This document shows, piece after piece, positions 1-7,587 of a DNA stretch of 13,071 bases. Source of the DNA: Asterionellopsis glacialis (Eukaryota > Bacillariophyta > Plagiogrammaphyceae > Rhaphoneidales > Asterionellopsidaceae); NCBI GenBank assembly GCA_014885115.2, contig WKLE02001747.1, positions 52,838 to 65,908 on the forward strand, read 5' to 3'. Every line of letters begins with the position of its first letter. The first letter of the stretch is position 1. The notes under the pieces are model-generated. The model had not been told where the DNA came from, did not search any database, and saw nothing but the letters and a program-made list of their open reading frames with translations. A program made the translations under genes and the position numbers.

Positions 1-67
1 GGGAGAGGGAGAAAGAAACGCTGTTTGAGAAAAGTTGAAAGTATTTCGGACTGCCTGTAGGACACTT

Positions 68-101
68 CCTCTCTACTAGCTCTAGCTCTCTAGTAGAGAG
101 G
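68..101. repeat. Perfect 12-bp inverted repeat (stem-loop), 10-nt loop
   Basis: The left arm CCTCTCTACTAG (68-79) is the exact reverse complement of the right arm CTAGTAGAGAGG (90-101), around the loop CTCTAGCTCT. It lies upstream of the protease gene, in promoter or transcribed leader. It could be a protein-binding dyad or an RNA hairpin; it has no T-run and so does not look like a terminator. Confidence 0.75.
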
Positions 102-166
102 CACTAATAGAGAGAGTTCGAGACTCCTACGTTTTATGATCACGCCTACTGAGTTGATTCTATAGG

Positions 167-318
167 GTAAGGGTTACGCTAACTACACCCGGCTGGTCTA
201 CCGCCCTTCCTCTCTCAGACGTTGGTGTACCGGTACCCGTCCTCTCGCCATATCGTACGAAGGCCACATCCAGTCTTACTTAGTCTTGTTTCTAAAATTT
301 CAATTTTTTTGCTCTCAG
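167..318 (+). other. Candidate 5'UTR intron of the protease gene (152 nt)
   Basis: A donor-like GTAAGG at 167-172 follows TATAG. A pyrimidine-rich tract at 304-315 followed by CAG at 316-318 looks like a good acceptor. Splicing would join the leader exon to the exon carrying the ATG at 397, and would not extend the protein because a stop codon precedes the donor. It is inferred from splice signals only; no transcript is available. Confidence 0.4.
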
Positions 319-385
319 ATCGCCACAGAAACTCTAGAAGTGAACTGGTCACAGCATCGGCAGATCTGTGTTGAAAGAGACAGCA

Positions 386-406
386 ATGAAGTCAAGATGC
401 CGTTAA
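386..406 (+). other. Upstream ORF overlapping the protease start codon
   Basis: An out-of-frame ATG at 386-388 opens a 6-codon ORF (MKSRCR) that ends at TAA 404-406, past the main ATG at 397. It is the first ATG after the putative splice acceptor at 318, so scanning ribosomes would meet it first. It could lower translation of the protease. Its use is inferred. Confidence 0.45.
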
Positions 407-2412
407 ATTTGGTTCAAATTCTGTTTGTTTTGAATAGTGTAGTATTTATTGTATATGCATCAGAGCAACTATCAGGCAACAAAAAGAAAAAGCCATCCAA
501 GATTGGTGGTCTATTGGAGAATCTTTTTGCACAGGAAAATCAAGATGATTCAATCGATATCGATGGTGATGGTCCATCGACAAACATTACGAATCAGATA
601 GAATTCAATTGGGCACAAATATTGGGAGTTGACGAAACAGGTTCTGTTAGGATTGATGCCGTAGCATCAGGATCCTTGGATAATCTAATTGCTGATTTGG
701 TTCCCTATGGATTTCAATATAGATCTACATTCGGTCGAATGGTATCCGGAACTATTCCTGTATCGTCACTGATCAATATTACCGAGAGTGAATACTTACT
801 CTTTGCTCGTCCAGTATTACCTATTCATAACGCAGGTTCTGTAATGAGTGAAGCTGTAGAAGCTCACAGAGTTGATATAGTTCAGAATCAATATGATTTA
901 GATGGTACAGGTATCAAGATTGGTGTTCTATCTGATAGTTATGATTTATTAGGTGGTGCAACGACAGACATTGAAACTGGAGATCTCCCCTCACTAGAAA
1001 ATGTATTTATAATTCAAGAATATCCAGGCCCTTTTGCTACAATCGATGAAGGCCGTGCTATGATGCAACTTATTCATGATATTGCTCCAGGTGCACAACT
1101 AGCTTTCCATACAGCAATCGATGGCGAGGCCGATTTTGCAGCAGGTATTTTGCGACTTGCTGAAGAAGGTTGTGATGTTATTGTGGATGATATATTCTAT
1201 CTTACTGAGCCTAATTTTCAAGATGGGATAATAGCACAAGCTGTCGATGAGGTAGCATCTGCAGGGATACCCTACTTTTCGGCAGCTGGGAACTTTGGCA
1301 GACAAAGTTACGAAAGTCCATTTGTGGATTCTACTCAGGAAGGGGAAGAATCTGGGACCACATTGCATAACTTTGAACCTTCTGGGAGTCTTGCACTGGC
1401 GGATACTACTCAAAAAGTATACTTGGCCAATACAGCTCAAGCTAGCTTGACACTACAATGGGATGAACCGTTTGCATCAGTGTCTCCTTCCTCTGCTGGA
1501 TCTCAGAGCGATTTAGATATTTATTTTTATATCGAAGGCGATACTGTTCCCATTGCATTTTCAATAGATAATAATATTGGTCAAGATCCTATTGAAACTT
1601 TAGTCATATCTGTAACCGATATACTTGCAGGTTTAGGTAGACCAAATGACAATGGTATAGTCCTGGACATGAAAATACAGCTTTCGCAAGGTAATCCTCC
1701 TCAAATGATGAAAGTTATTTTACTTAGTGAGGGTACATTCCTCAAGTATGCAACAAATAGTGGAACTAGCGTTGGTCATGCCCGAGCTAAAGGTGGCGCA
1801 GGTGTTGGCGCTGTTTTCTTTGAGGGTACTCCTGAAATCGGTGGTTTAGACCGTCCTGTACCGGAAGTCTTTACATCAGCAGGTGGAGCACCCATTCTGT
1901 TTAATGCCGACGGAGATCGATTAGCAGAGCCAGAAACACGGTATCAACCACGAGTATCAGGGATAGATGGTGTGAGTAATACATTCTTTGGAAGAACCAT
2001 AGGAACTGCTGAGTACCCTAATCCATTATTCTTTGGTACAAGTGCAGCTGCACCAAATGTAGCTGCTATAGCAGCGTTGATGATGGAATTGAATCCAGAA
2101 TTATCACCTACCCAAGTCTATAGAATTTTAGAACAAACAGCAATTGATATGGAAGATCCATTTGTTCCAGGTATCCCCTCTGCTGAAGTAGGATACGACT
2201 TTACAACGGGATATGGGCTGGTTGATGCTAAAGCTGCTATTGAAGAAGCTTTGTCTCTAGATGATGAACCAATAACACCTCGCACACCTGTACGATCAAG
2301 GTCGTCAGATGGAAAAAAGAGCAAGGTTGGGAAGAAACATAACGTATCAGACAATACTGGACGGAAGAGAACTGGACCTATTCGACGACGAAGGAAAGAT
2401 AGTTCCAGATGA
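397..2412 (+). CDS. Secreted subtilisin-fold serine protease, bacterial type with S53-like Asp-Glu-Ser residues
   Basis: An endopeptidase of the subtilase superfamily (S8/S53 fold), 671 aa. The ATG at 397 is chosen because a hydrophobic segment follows at once (residues 2-21, LVQILFVLNSVVFIVYA), which looks like a signal peptide. The frame is open upstream to 286 but has no earlier ATG. A Lys-rich linker and an I9-like propeptide region (about 68-150, with FGRMVSG and NAGSVMSEA) precede the catalytic domain. The catalytic Asp is D180 in IGVLSDSYD. The HGT-type His position reads DEGRAM, placing E218 there. The oxyanion Asn is N299 in SAAGN and the nucleophile is S549 in GTSAAAP. A beta-rich insert (about 318-448, with DLDIYFYI) separates Asn from Ser. 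The last 40-48 residues are strongly basic. The motif order matches a family common in bacteria and annotated as S8 peptidases or S53-like peptidases. Secretion or vacuolar delivery is expected. The serine-protease fold is firm; the use of Glu as catalytic residue is inferred. Confidence 0.93.
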   Translation: MPLNLVQILFVLNSVVFIVYASEQLSGNKKKKPSKIGGLLENLFAQENQDDSIDIDGDGPSTNITNQIEFNWAQILGVDETGSVRIDAVASGSLDNLIADLVPYGFQYRSTFGRMVSGTIPVSSLINITESEYLLFARPVLPIHNAGSVMSEAVEAHRVDIVQNQYDLDGTGIKIGVLSDSYDLLGGATTDIETGDLPSLENVFIIQEYPGPFATIDEGRAMMQLIHDIAPGAQLAFHTAIDGEADFAAGILRLAEEGCDVIVDDIFYLTEPNFQDGIIAQAVDEVASAGIPYFSAAGNFGRQSYESPFVDSTQEGEESGTTLHNFEPSGSLALADTTQKVYLANTAQASLTLQWDEPFASVSPSSAGSQSDLDIYFYIEGDTVPIAFSIDNNIGQDPIETLVISVTDILAGLGRPNDNGIVLDMKIQLSQGNPPQMMKVILLSEGTFLKYATNSGTSVGHARAKGGAGVGAVFFEGTPEIGGLDRPVPEVFTSAGGAPILFNADGDRLAEPETRYQPRVSGIDGVSNTFFGRTIGTAEYPNPLFFGTSAAAPNVAAIAALMMELNPELSPTQVYRILEQTAIDMEDPFVPGIPSAEVGYDFTTGYGLVDAKAAIEEALSLDDEPITPRTPVRSRSSDGKKSKVGKKHNVSDNTGRKRTGPIRRRRKDSSR

Positions 2413-3109
2413 TTTTTTTATACGGGGGAGGTTTTGACAGGTAAACCTAGCTCTACTTGAATCGTCCACATTACAACGCAATGGGTTATGTTCGATAATG
2501 GCATCATCGAACACGTATGCAATTCAATCTGTATCTATTGGGATGGTTCTGTACAATAGATGAGTAAGTCAGTTTACTAAAGTAATATTTGATTAAAAAA
2601 TCGCAAGAAAAACATCGCAATCGATCAACACATGCCATGTACTTCATTATAAGTCGCCATAACACCAAGAAAAGAGTATTCAGCAATGTTTTATTGACAC
2701 GACCATGTAAAACTGATAAGAGATCAGCCTTCTCATGACGTAAAATGCATCTTTTGCCAATTACGAAAGGTTTACACGAGCATGATGCACTAATAGGCTG
2801 TACTATTCTTCAAAAGAAGGAGAAGTACTAACACTGATACTATACTGTCGGTATTAATATTTTTTGAACAATATTACTTGTTTTCAAAATTTTTAAAGTT
2901 TAACTTCAAGTGTGTTTCTTTCTCCCGAATAAAGTATATTTCTATTTTCTCTAGGAAACACGTACCACTTAGTAGAGCGTCATTATAATATTTTTCCACG
3001 TATCCAAAATTCCTATAGAAATATTCCTCTCCTTCTTCCCTTGTCTTTCTTGCAGTAAACTCTCTAGTCAATCCATGCTCTAACTATAACATACTTTCCA
3101 TCATTTGTC
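2413..3109. other. Convergent intergenic region
   Basis: The protease gene (plus) and the first PDZ-like gene (minus) end toward each other across about 700 bases of AT-rich DNA. It should hold both 3'UTRs and polyadenylation signals, but no signal could be assigned. Open stretches on the minus strand (about 2504-2686 and 2874-3071) lack a convincing protein; the second starts with TTG, not ATG. No repeat or RNA gene was recognised. Confidence 0.6.
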
Positions 3110-4375
3110 TTACAACAAATTATCCTCGTTTTGGTGTTTCACTTTACCTTGTTGATGTTCTTCCAGGTTGAGAGTATGGAATGTATCTGCAAGTTGTTTC
3201 TTGGCAGAAGAATTGGTATTGGCCGTGTTAATATCGGATGATGTAAAGTCTACCACACTTTCTTCGTGTTCTTGTGTGTTTGTTTTCTTGGATTGAAATT
3301 TCGTCGATGTAAATAATTTCATACGGTTTCCCAGTTTTTCAAATCCTTTGGTGACATCTGGTGAACGCAACGTTTGCAACTCTTCCTTCTTCTTGCTTAA
3401 ATGAAGTTTCATGTTGCTCAAACTTTTAGACATCCTATTGGCATCCTTCTTCTTGACGGTGTTGGTGAAATCAAATTCATGATGTTTTGCATATTGTTCC
3501 ATTTGAGAGGCAAATTCTGCAGGTTTCGTGGCCAAATCACTCAACCTTTGTTTCAATGCAGCAAAGTTAATGGGTGAGCCTGATGTACTATCGTAAATCA
3601 AGGAGGATGGTTCTGGTTCCGGTTCTTCCTTGGGAGGTGGCATTTTGGTATAATCCATCATTTGAAATTTAATCATACTTCCCTCTTCGGTATTGTCCTT
3701 ATTTTTGATGTAATTTTTCAAAAGTTTGAGAATGGTGGGAAAGGTAAGACCCTTGATTTGACAATCATTAATAGCTATAACTACGTCACCTTTGTTTTTA
3801 AATAATTGGAGTACTTCCGCTGGACCCGCATGTCCATCGGGTTGTTTGGCGTAACCATCGAAAATGACCACGCTCTCAGTACTGATTGGTTTCAACATTA
3901 TCAGCAACCCATGTTCCGTGATGGGTACCCTGGCATGATACAACGCGTCCACAATTGAAGTTGGCGATGAAGAAGCATTAGAGGAGGAGGATCCTTCTTG
4001 GTGCTGTTCTTGGTCTCCATCATCAGTTGAGCCTGAGGATGTTGAAGATGCTGATAAGGATGGTGCTGCGGAGGATTCTGCTGATACGTCACTACGTGCA
4101 CGTTGATCTACCGACACAGTCTTGGGCGAAGCAATGTCGACATCTTGCAAGTCAAAAGATTGCATACCATTCCCCTCCATGGCATCTAAGAAAGCATCAT
4201 TGTCCATTTCCAATAATTTCTTTTTATCTTCAGAAGACAAGCTGAGCTTCTTTGCCATTTTTTTCTTCTGTGTACCGATACTATCAGGACTTCCAGTAGC
4301 ATCGGCAACACTGGTACTGTCATTGACAATAGAAGGTTCTTCTTCGACTAGTGCTGGTTCTTGGTGTTCAGTCAT
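3110..4375 (-). CDS. PDZ-like domain protein with acidic DAFLDAM motif (paralog A)
   Basis: A 421-aa single-exon protein of no known function. The start is the ATG at 4375 (MTEHQEPALVEEEP); the stop is TAA at 3112-3110. Order: an acidic, Ser/Thr-rich N terminus; a short motif at residues 50-70 with LLEMDNDAFLDAMEG; a Ser-rich low-complexity linker (about 97-140); then a PDZ-like core at about 148-242. In the core, PITEHGLLIMLKP resembles the carboxylate-binding loop strand, and GDVVIAINDCQIKGLTF plus ILKLLK resembles the PDZ betaD/betaE-helix pattern. A Pro/Glu linker (246-257) leads to a charged, helix-prone C-terminal part (about 268-360, Lys/Leu/Glu-rich), perhaps coiled coil, and a polar tail. 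There is no signal peptide or membrane segment, so it is probably soluble in cytosol or nucleus. The paralog at 7588-8763 shares roughly 42 of 74 core residues (hand alignment). PDZ assignment comes from pattern alone; a scaffold role is a guess. Confidence 0.85.
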   Translation of the reverse strand: MTEHQEPALVEEEPSIVNDSTSVADATGSPDSIGTQKKKMAKKLSLSSEDKKKLLEMDNDAFLDAMEGNGMQSFDLQDVDIASPKTVSVDQRARSDVSAESSAAPSLSASSTSSGSTDDGDQEQHQEGSSSSNASSSPTSIVDALYHARVPITEHGLLIMLKPISTESVVIFDGYAKQPDGHAGPAEVLQLFKNKGDVVIAINDCQIKGLTFPTILKLLKNYIKNKDNTEEGSMIKFQMMDYTKMPPPKEEPEPEPSSLIYDSTSGSPINFAALKQRLSDLATKPAEFASQMEQYAKHHEFDFTNTVKKKDANRMSKSLSNMKLHLSKKKEELQTLRSPDVTKGFEKLGNRMKLFTSTKFQSKKTNTQEHEESVVDFTSSDINTANTNSSAKKQLADTFHTLNLEEHQQGKVKHQNEDNLL

Positions 4376-4743
4376 TTTTGAAACGATATATTATTTGATT
4401 TCTTTGAGGGATTAAAATAAGGATAGTTGTCTGATCTCTATTCAATGTTGATACAGTACGAATTAGAAAAAAGGTATCGGGAAAATGACACGGTTGGTGG
4501 TTTATTTCCCTTCTGCTGTTGTCCCTCTTCGATGTAGCCTATTGTTCAAGCAAAAACTCCAAGTTGAGGTGGTATTTGATATTGAGATGTTGCGATGTTG
4601 AGGGTTTATCTGCGTTTTCTCAGTTTTCCGCGCTGATTTGCTATTCTGATCTTTTTTGTATTGACTGTTGTCGCGTAATCCTCCCAGGTTACAGTAGATT
4701 GCCAAAAATTGTTCCTGCCAAAGCGAGGCAGGCGTCAACAGAG

Positions 4744-4753
4744 GTACCGGTAC
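4744..4753. repeat. GTACCGGTAC palindrome
   Basis: A perfect 10-bp palindrome in the region upstream of paralog A. The same 10-mer occurs at 227-236 upstream of the protease gene, and the related ACGGTACCGT lies at 12981-12990 upstream of the glycosyltransferase gene. Its function is unknown. Confidence 0.5.
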
Positions 4754-5067
4754 TTATTGTTAAAGTTACTCGGAGACAACACATACAAAATTATTAATAT
4801 ATGTATTAATACATACAATTTGTTCCGATGCGTGTGCTTTGGGAAGTATGCCGCGCCTTCGCTTCGGGTTTTCGCCAATCGTGATATAACTGGAACCGTT
4901 ACCTCTATTAGCATCTAGAACTTCATGAATACTTTTTGTTACTTAATATCCTAACATACAGGCCAATCAAAATACAACGGTAATTCAGGAAATACTTTGG
5001 AAACGTTAGAGCAGAGCTTGCTTGTTGAATATTGGTATCGAGGTACATCTAAAACAATATTACTTTT

Positions 5068-5082
5068 CTGTACCTGGTACAG
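5068..5082. repeat. CTGTACC/GGTACAG dyad, single-base centre
   Basis: Perfect 7-bp inverted arms around one T, followed at once by another TACCTG. It lies in the gene-poor interval and shares the GGTACC-type core with other dyads in this window. No function is assigned. Confidence 0.5.
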
Positions 5083-6047
5083 TACCTGTAAGACTTGTTT
5101 TGTGTTTGTATTTTTCCGTTAAAGCAATTATTTGAAAAATAGATTGACGAATTTAGCGATATAAAAGACATTTTGAATTTTTGTAATATGTGACATCAAT
5201 GTATGGTAATGCTTCCGAATTGATCTGTACGGGACTGGATGGTCTATATAACAGATTTATCTCGTATTCCTATTGGTTAGAATTGGCGCGAAAATGAGCC
5301 AACATTCTGTAGACATGAAATATATAAGTGTTATGATTTATAATGTCGAGTTGGTTTTGCAACAACTAACGTAACTTCTTTGGGTCGGGCGTTGCAGGCT
5401 CTCTTCCCTCCACTTCTGGAACTTTGTTATGAGACTTGCCGCAACATCTCTTCCTCTGAAACCGTCTGACCATGCGCCGTCAAGTTAGTCCTATCGCATC
5501 TCCAGACATCTGTTCCTCATCTAATACTGTGAAACATGATTATGTTTTTTTCCTCACCGCCTTTTGCGTTTATCTTGCTGCTCGTTCACAATAAAATCAA
5601 GAGTTGTTGTCAGCATGAATACTGTAACATGTCATGCTTGAAATCCATCTATTAAATAGTAAAAAAACAAAAGACAAAGTCACAATTTATAAGAAAGGCT
5701 CAATTTCATTCTTTTCTCTCCTAAAATATTTGTCTTGTACTCTGTTTCTGTTTATTTTATTATGACTTAATCAATATGAAAATAAATATTTTCTAATAAG
5801 ATATCAAGAGCTGTGGATTTCAACACGAGAGTATAGTTGTAGATTGTTTGTTTCGTTTGGATGAGATTTCTAGTGCGAGAAAAAATCCAAACTCAACGCT
5901 CAAGATCCTGATTCAGAACAATAATTAGAAATGTAAGATGACTTATTTCGTGCCTGCCTTGCTTAGAATTTGTAATAACAGATCGTGATACATACATTTC
6001 CTTTGTGCAACGCTGAGAACATTCTGAATTTTCAAAAACACAACGGT

Positions 6048-6061
6048 CAACTTATAAGTTG
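6048..6061. repeat. Perfect 14-bp palindrome CAACTTATAAGTTG
   Basis: The sequence equals its own reverse complement over 14 bases and sits in non-coding DNA far from any start codon. It may be a binding site for a dimeric protein or chance in AT-rich DNA. Confidence 0.5.
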
Positions 6062-6180
6062 TTTCAATTCAAAGATTGCTCTTGCACTAATTTCTCTACA
6101 ATATTATAAACAACACGTCCTTGTCAAGAGAAAATCTTTCTTTCTAAAAAATGTAGGCTAATAGTTCTGCAGTATTATGG

Positions 6181-6239
6181 TCCGATGATGTGAGTGGTAA
6201 AGTATATTGTGGAATCGGAGGTTCAAGTGTTCTTTTTTT
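6181..6239 (+). ncRNA. tRNA-like or Pol III-box-like relic
   Basis: Positions 6186-6203 read like the D-arm/A box of a tRNA (TGATGTGAGTGGTAAAG). Positions 6220-6230 resemble a B box/T-arm (GGTTCAAGTGT, against GGTTCRANNCC). A run of seven T follows at 6233-6239, as at a Pol III terminator. An inverted repeat TCCGAT/ATCGGA (6181-6186 and 6214-6219) brackets the middle. The space is too short for an anticodon arm and the T-stem does not close well, so it is not an intact tRNA. It could be a tRNA remnant, a SINE head or coincidence. Confidence 0.25.
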
Positions 6240-6579
6240 GACAGTAACTCGCAGTGACGTAAGTTATTTCATTTTATAAAATTAGTATTTATGTTTAAAA
6301 TTGTGTACATGTTTTAGTAAGTACTCATATTATATACAGTATGAATATGCCGCATCGGATTTCTTATTCCAAAGTGTCGTTTGCTCTACCAAAAAAAGAG
6401 TACAACAAATAATTATTATTTGTGCCCCATTATTTTTGAAATTGACCTTGTTGTGCAAATAAATGATTGTCGTCTTCAAGACTACGAGTACTCAAGAAAG
6501 GAGATGATTTAAAGATTCTTGTTATTGTATTCCCGCGGGGGTCCAGATTTGTGACATGTGACATTCTATACTGTAATTT

Positions 6580-6825
6580 ATGACTAGTTTAGTCTTCTCT
6601 ACAGTATTCCAATGTAATAGAATGAGTTCAAGCAGAATCCATCTGGAAAAAGGAAGGGGTTGCGTATGTTGTCGCCAATGTGGAGGCAATGGGGTTCTCA
6701 TTCTCTACTCTACATGCGATGGTGCTTCAATTTCTAAAATACTGACGTGGAATTTGTACTTCTACTTTGAAGAAAAGGCACTTTGTCAAAAAAAACAGTC
6801 TAGACAACTTTCGCATTTATACTAA
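6580..6825 (+). CDS. Doubtful small ORF with a Cys-rich cluster
   Basis: An 81-codon ATG-initiated frame in otherwise gene-free DNA. It contains GCVCCRQCGGNG at residues 27-38, then one more Cys in STCDG, faintly like the CxxCxGxG repeat of a DnaJ-type zinc finger. The rest is not compositionally convincing and no flanking exons were found. It may be a decayed exon or chance; family membership is not claimed. Confidence 0.15.
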   Translation: MTSLVFSTVFQCNRMSSSRIHLEKGRGCVCCRQCGGNGVLILYSTCDGASISKILTWNLYFYFEEKALCQKKQSRQLSHLY

Positions 6826-7587
6826 CTAAAGTATATTACTGTTTTGTTTTCCTTTTCTTTTATTACATTGTGACGTACATTTGTCTCTATGATGTACATA
6901 TTGGGAAGAATAACGGCAGAGTGGCGAAAGGAATAATAATTAAAATAGTCTCAAAGACACAATTTTTCACACGGTTCTTTTCTTTTTTCTTGGATGAGAG
7001 ACAATATAGAAAAGACTAAAGTAAATATATGATTCCAAAGATGCCGAAAGGAACTTAAAAAGTAAAAGAGGGAATTTAAAGTAATCGTAGTTGATGCTGG
7101 ACTATAATCTTATGGAACAGCCAGTTATGTCGAGTGAAGTAGTGATTCCTACCGTATAAGATAGGCATGAGAAGCCAAAATAATGGAGGGAGTTTTATTT
7201 CCAGTCAGTACTGTCTGCGTAGTATCATCAAAGAACAAGTAATTAAAAAAGAATAATAGACAGTACCGTGAATTAATATATAACTCCATACAATTATAGG
7301 CTTACACTAACAAGTTGTGCCGTAGTCAAGTCTTAGTTTTAGGTTTCATGTTTGTTTTCAAAAAAGTCAAGTATTTGTACGGTTTGTGCATCCTGTGGCG
7401 GCTGTCATGTGAATAGATGCATACGTCATCCATCTCCTCTCCTCTCTGTTGTCACAATGATTACAACAATAATATACTATACTGTATTAATTTACTAATA
7501 ATAACAATCAAGATTGTTGCTTTTGTTTTGTCGCCGTATACATATATAAATAATATATAACATGCCTACCATCATTTTCATTTTGAA

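Larger units (their letters stand above)
1..396 (+). promoter_or_regulatory. Leader and probable promoter/5'UTR of the protease gene
   Basis: This stretch precedes the protease start codon and has no long ATG-initiated reading frame. It opens with a purine-rich tract and contains a perfect stem-loop (68-101), a GTACCGGTAC palindrome (227-236), a candidate 5'UTR intron (167-318) and two short upstream ORFs. The first is at 136-165 (9 codons, MITPTELIL) and stops just before the putative splice donor. The second overlaps the main start at 386-406. No convincing TATA box was found. The role as leader is inferred from position. Confidence 0.5.
4376..7587. other. Long gene-poor interval between the PDZ-like paralogs
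   Basis: About 3.2 kb of mostly AT-rich DNA, upstream of paralog A and downstream of paralog B (both minus). The first few hundred bases should contain the promoter of paralog A; no TATA box or known element could be fixed there. Open frames near 4500-4920 on both strands start with TTG or lack protein-like composition. The stretch 5360-5530 is less AT-rich but gave no recognisable gene. Separate entries list the 15-bp dyad at 5068-5082, the palindrome at 6048-6061, the tRNA-like sequence at 6181-6239 and a doubtful ORF at 6580-6825. Otherwise nothing was recognised. Confidence 0.6.

Noticed and set aside
286..396. In-frame extension of the protease upstream of 397
   Set aside because: It begins at TTG, contains a pyrimidine tract plus CAG typical of a splice acceptor, and would bury the signal peptide.
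1099..1440. 113-codon open frame on the minus strand inside the protease gene
   Set aside because: It lies wholly opposite a strongly supported coding region and has no recognisable motif.
2874..3071. 65-codon minus-strand frame downstream of paralog A (EEYFYRNFGYVEKYY)
   Set aside because: It has no ATG, no matching splice donor in paralog A, and paralog A already ends cleanly.
4502..4918. Overlapping open frames on both strands upstream of paralog A
   Set aside because: The longer ones start with TTG and overlap each other; none has domain-like sequence.
5360..5530. Possible spliceosomal or nucleolar RNA in the less AT-rich patch
   Set aside because: No conserved snRNA boxes or convincing fold were recognised.
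6181..6239. Intact tRNA gene
   Set aside because: There is no room for an anticodon arm and the acceptor and T stems do not pair properly; kept only as a relic.
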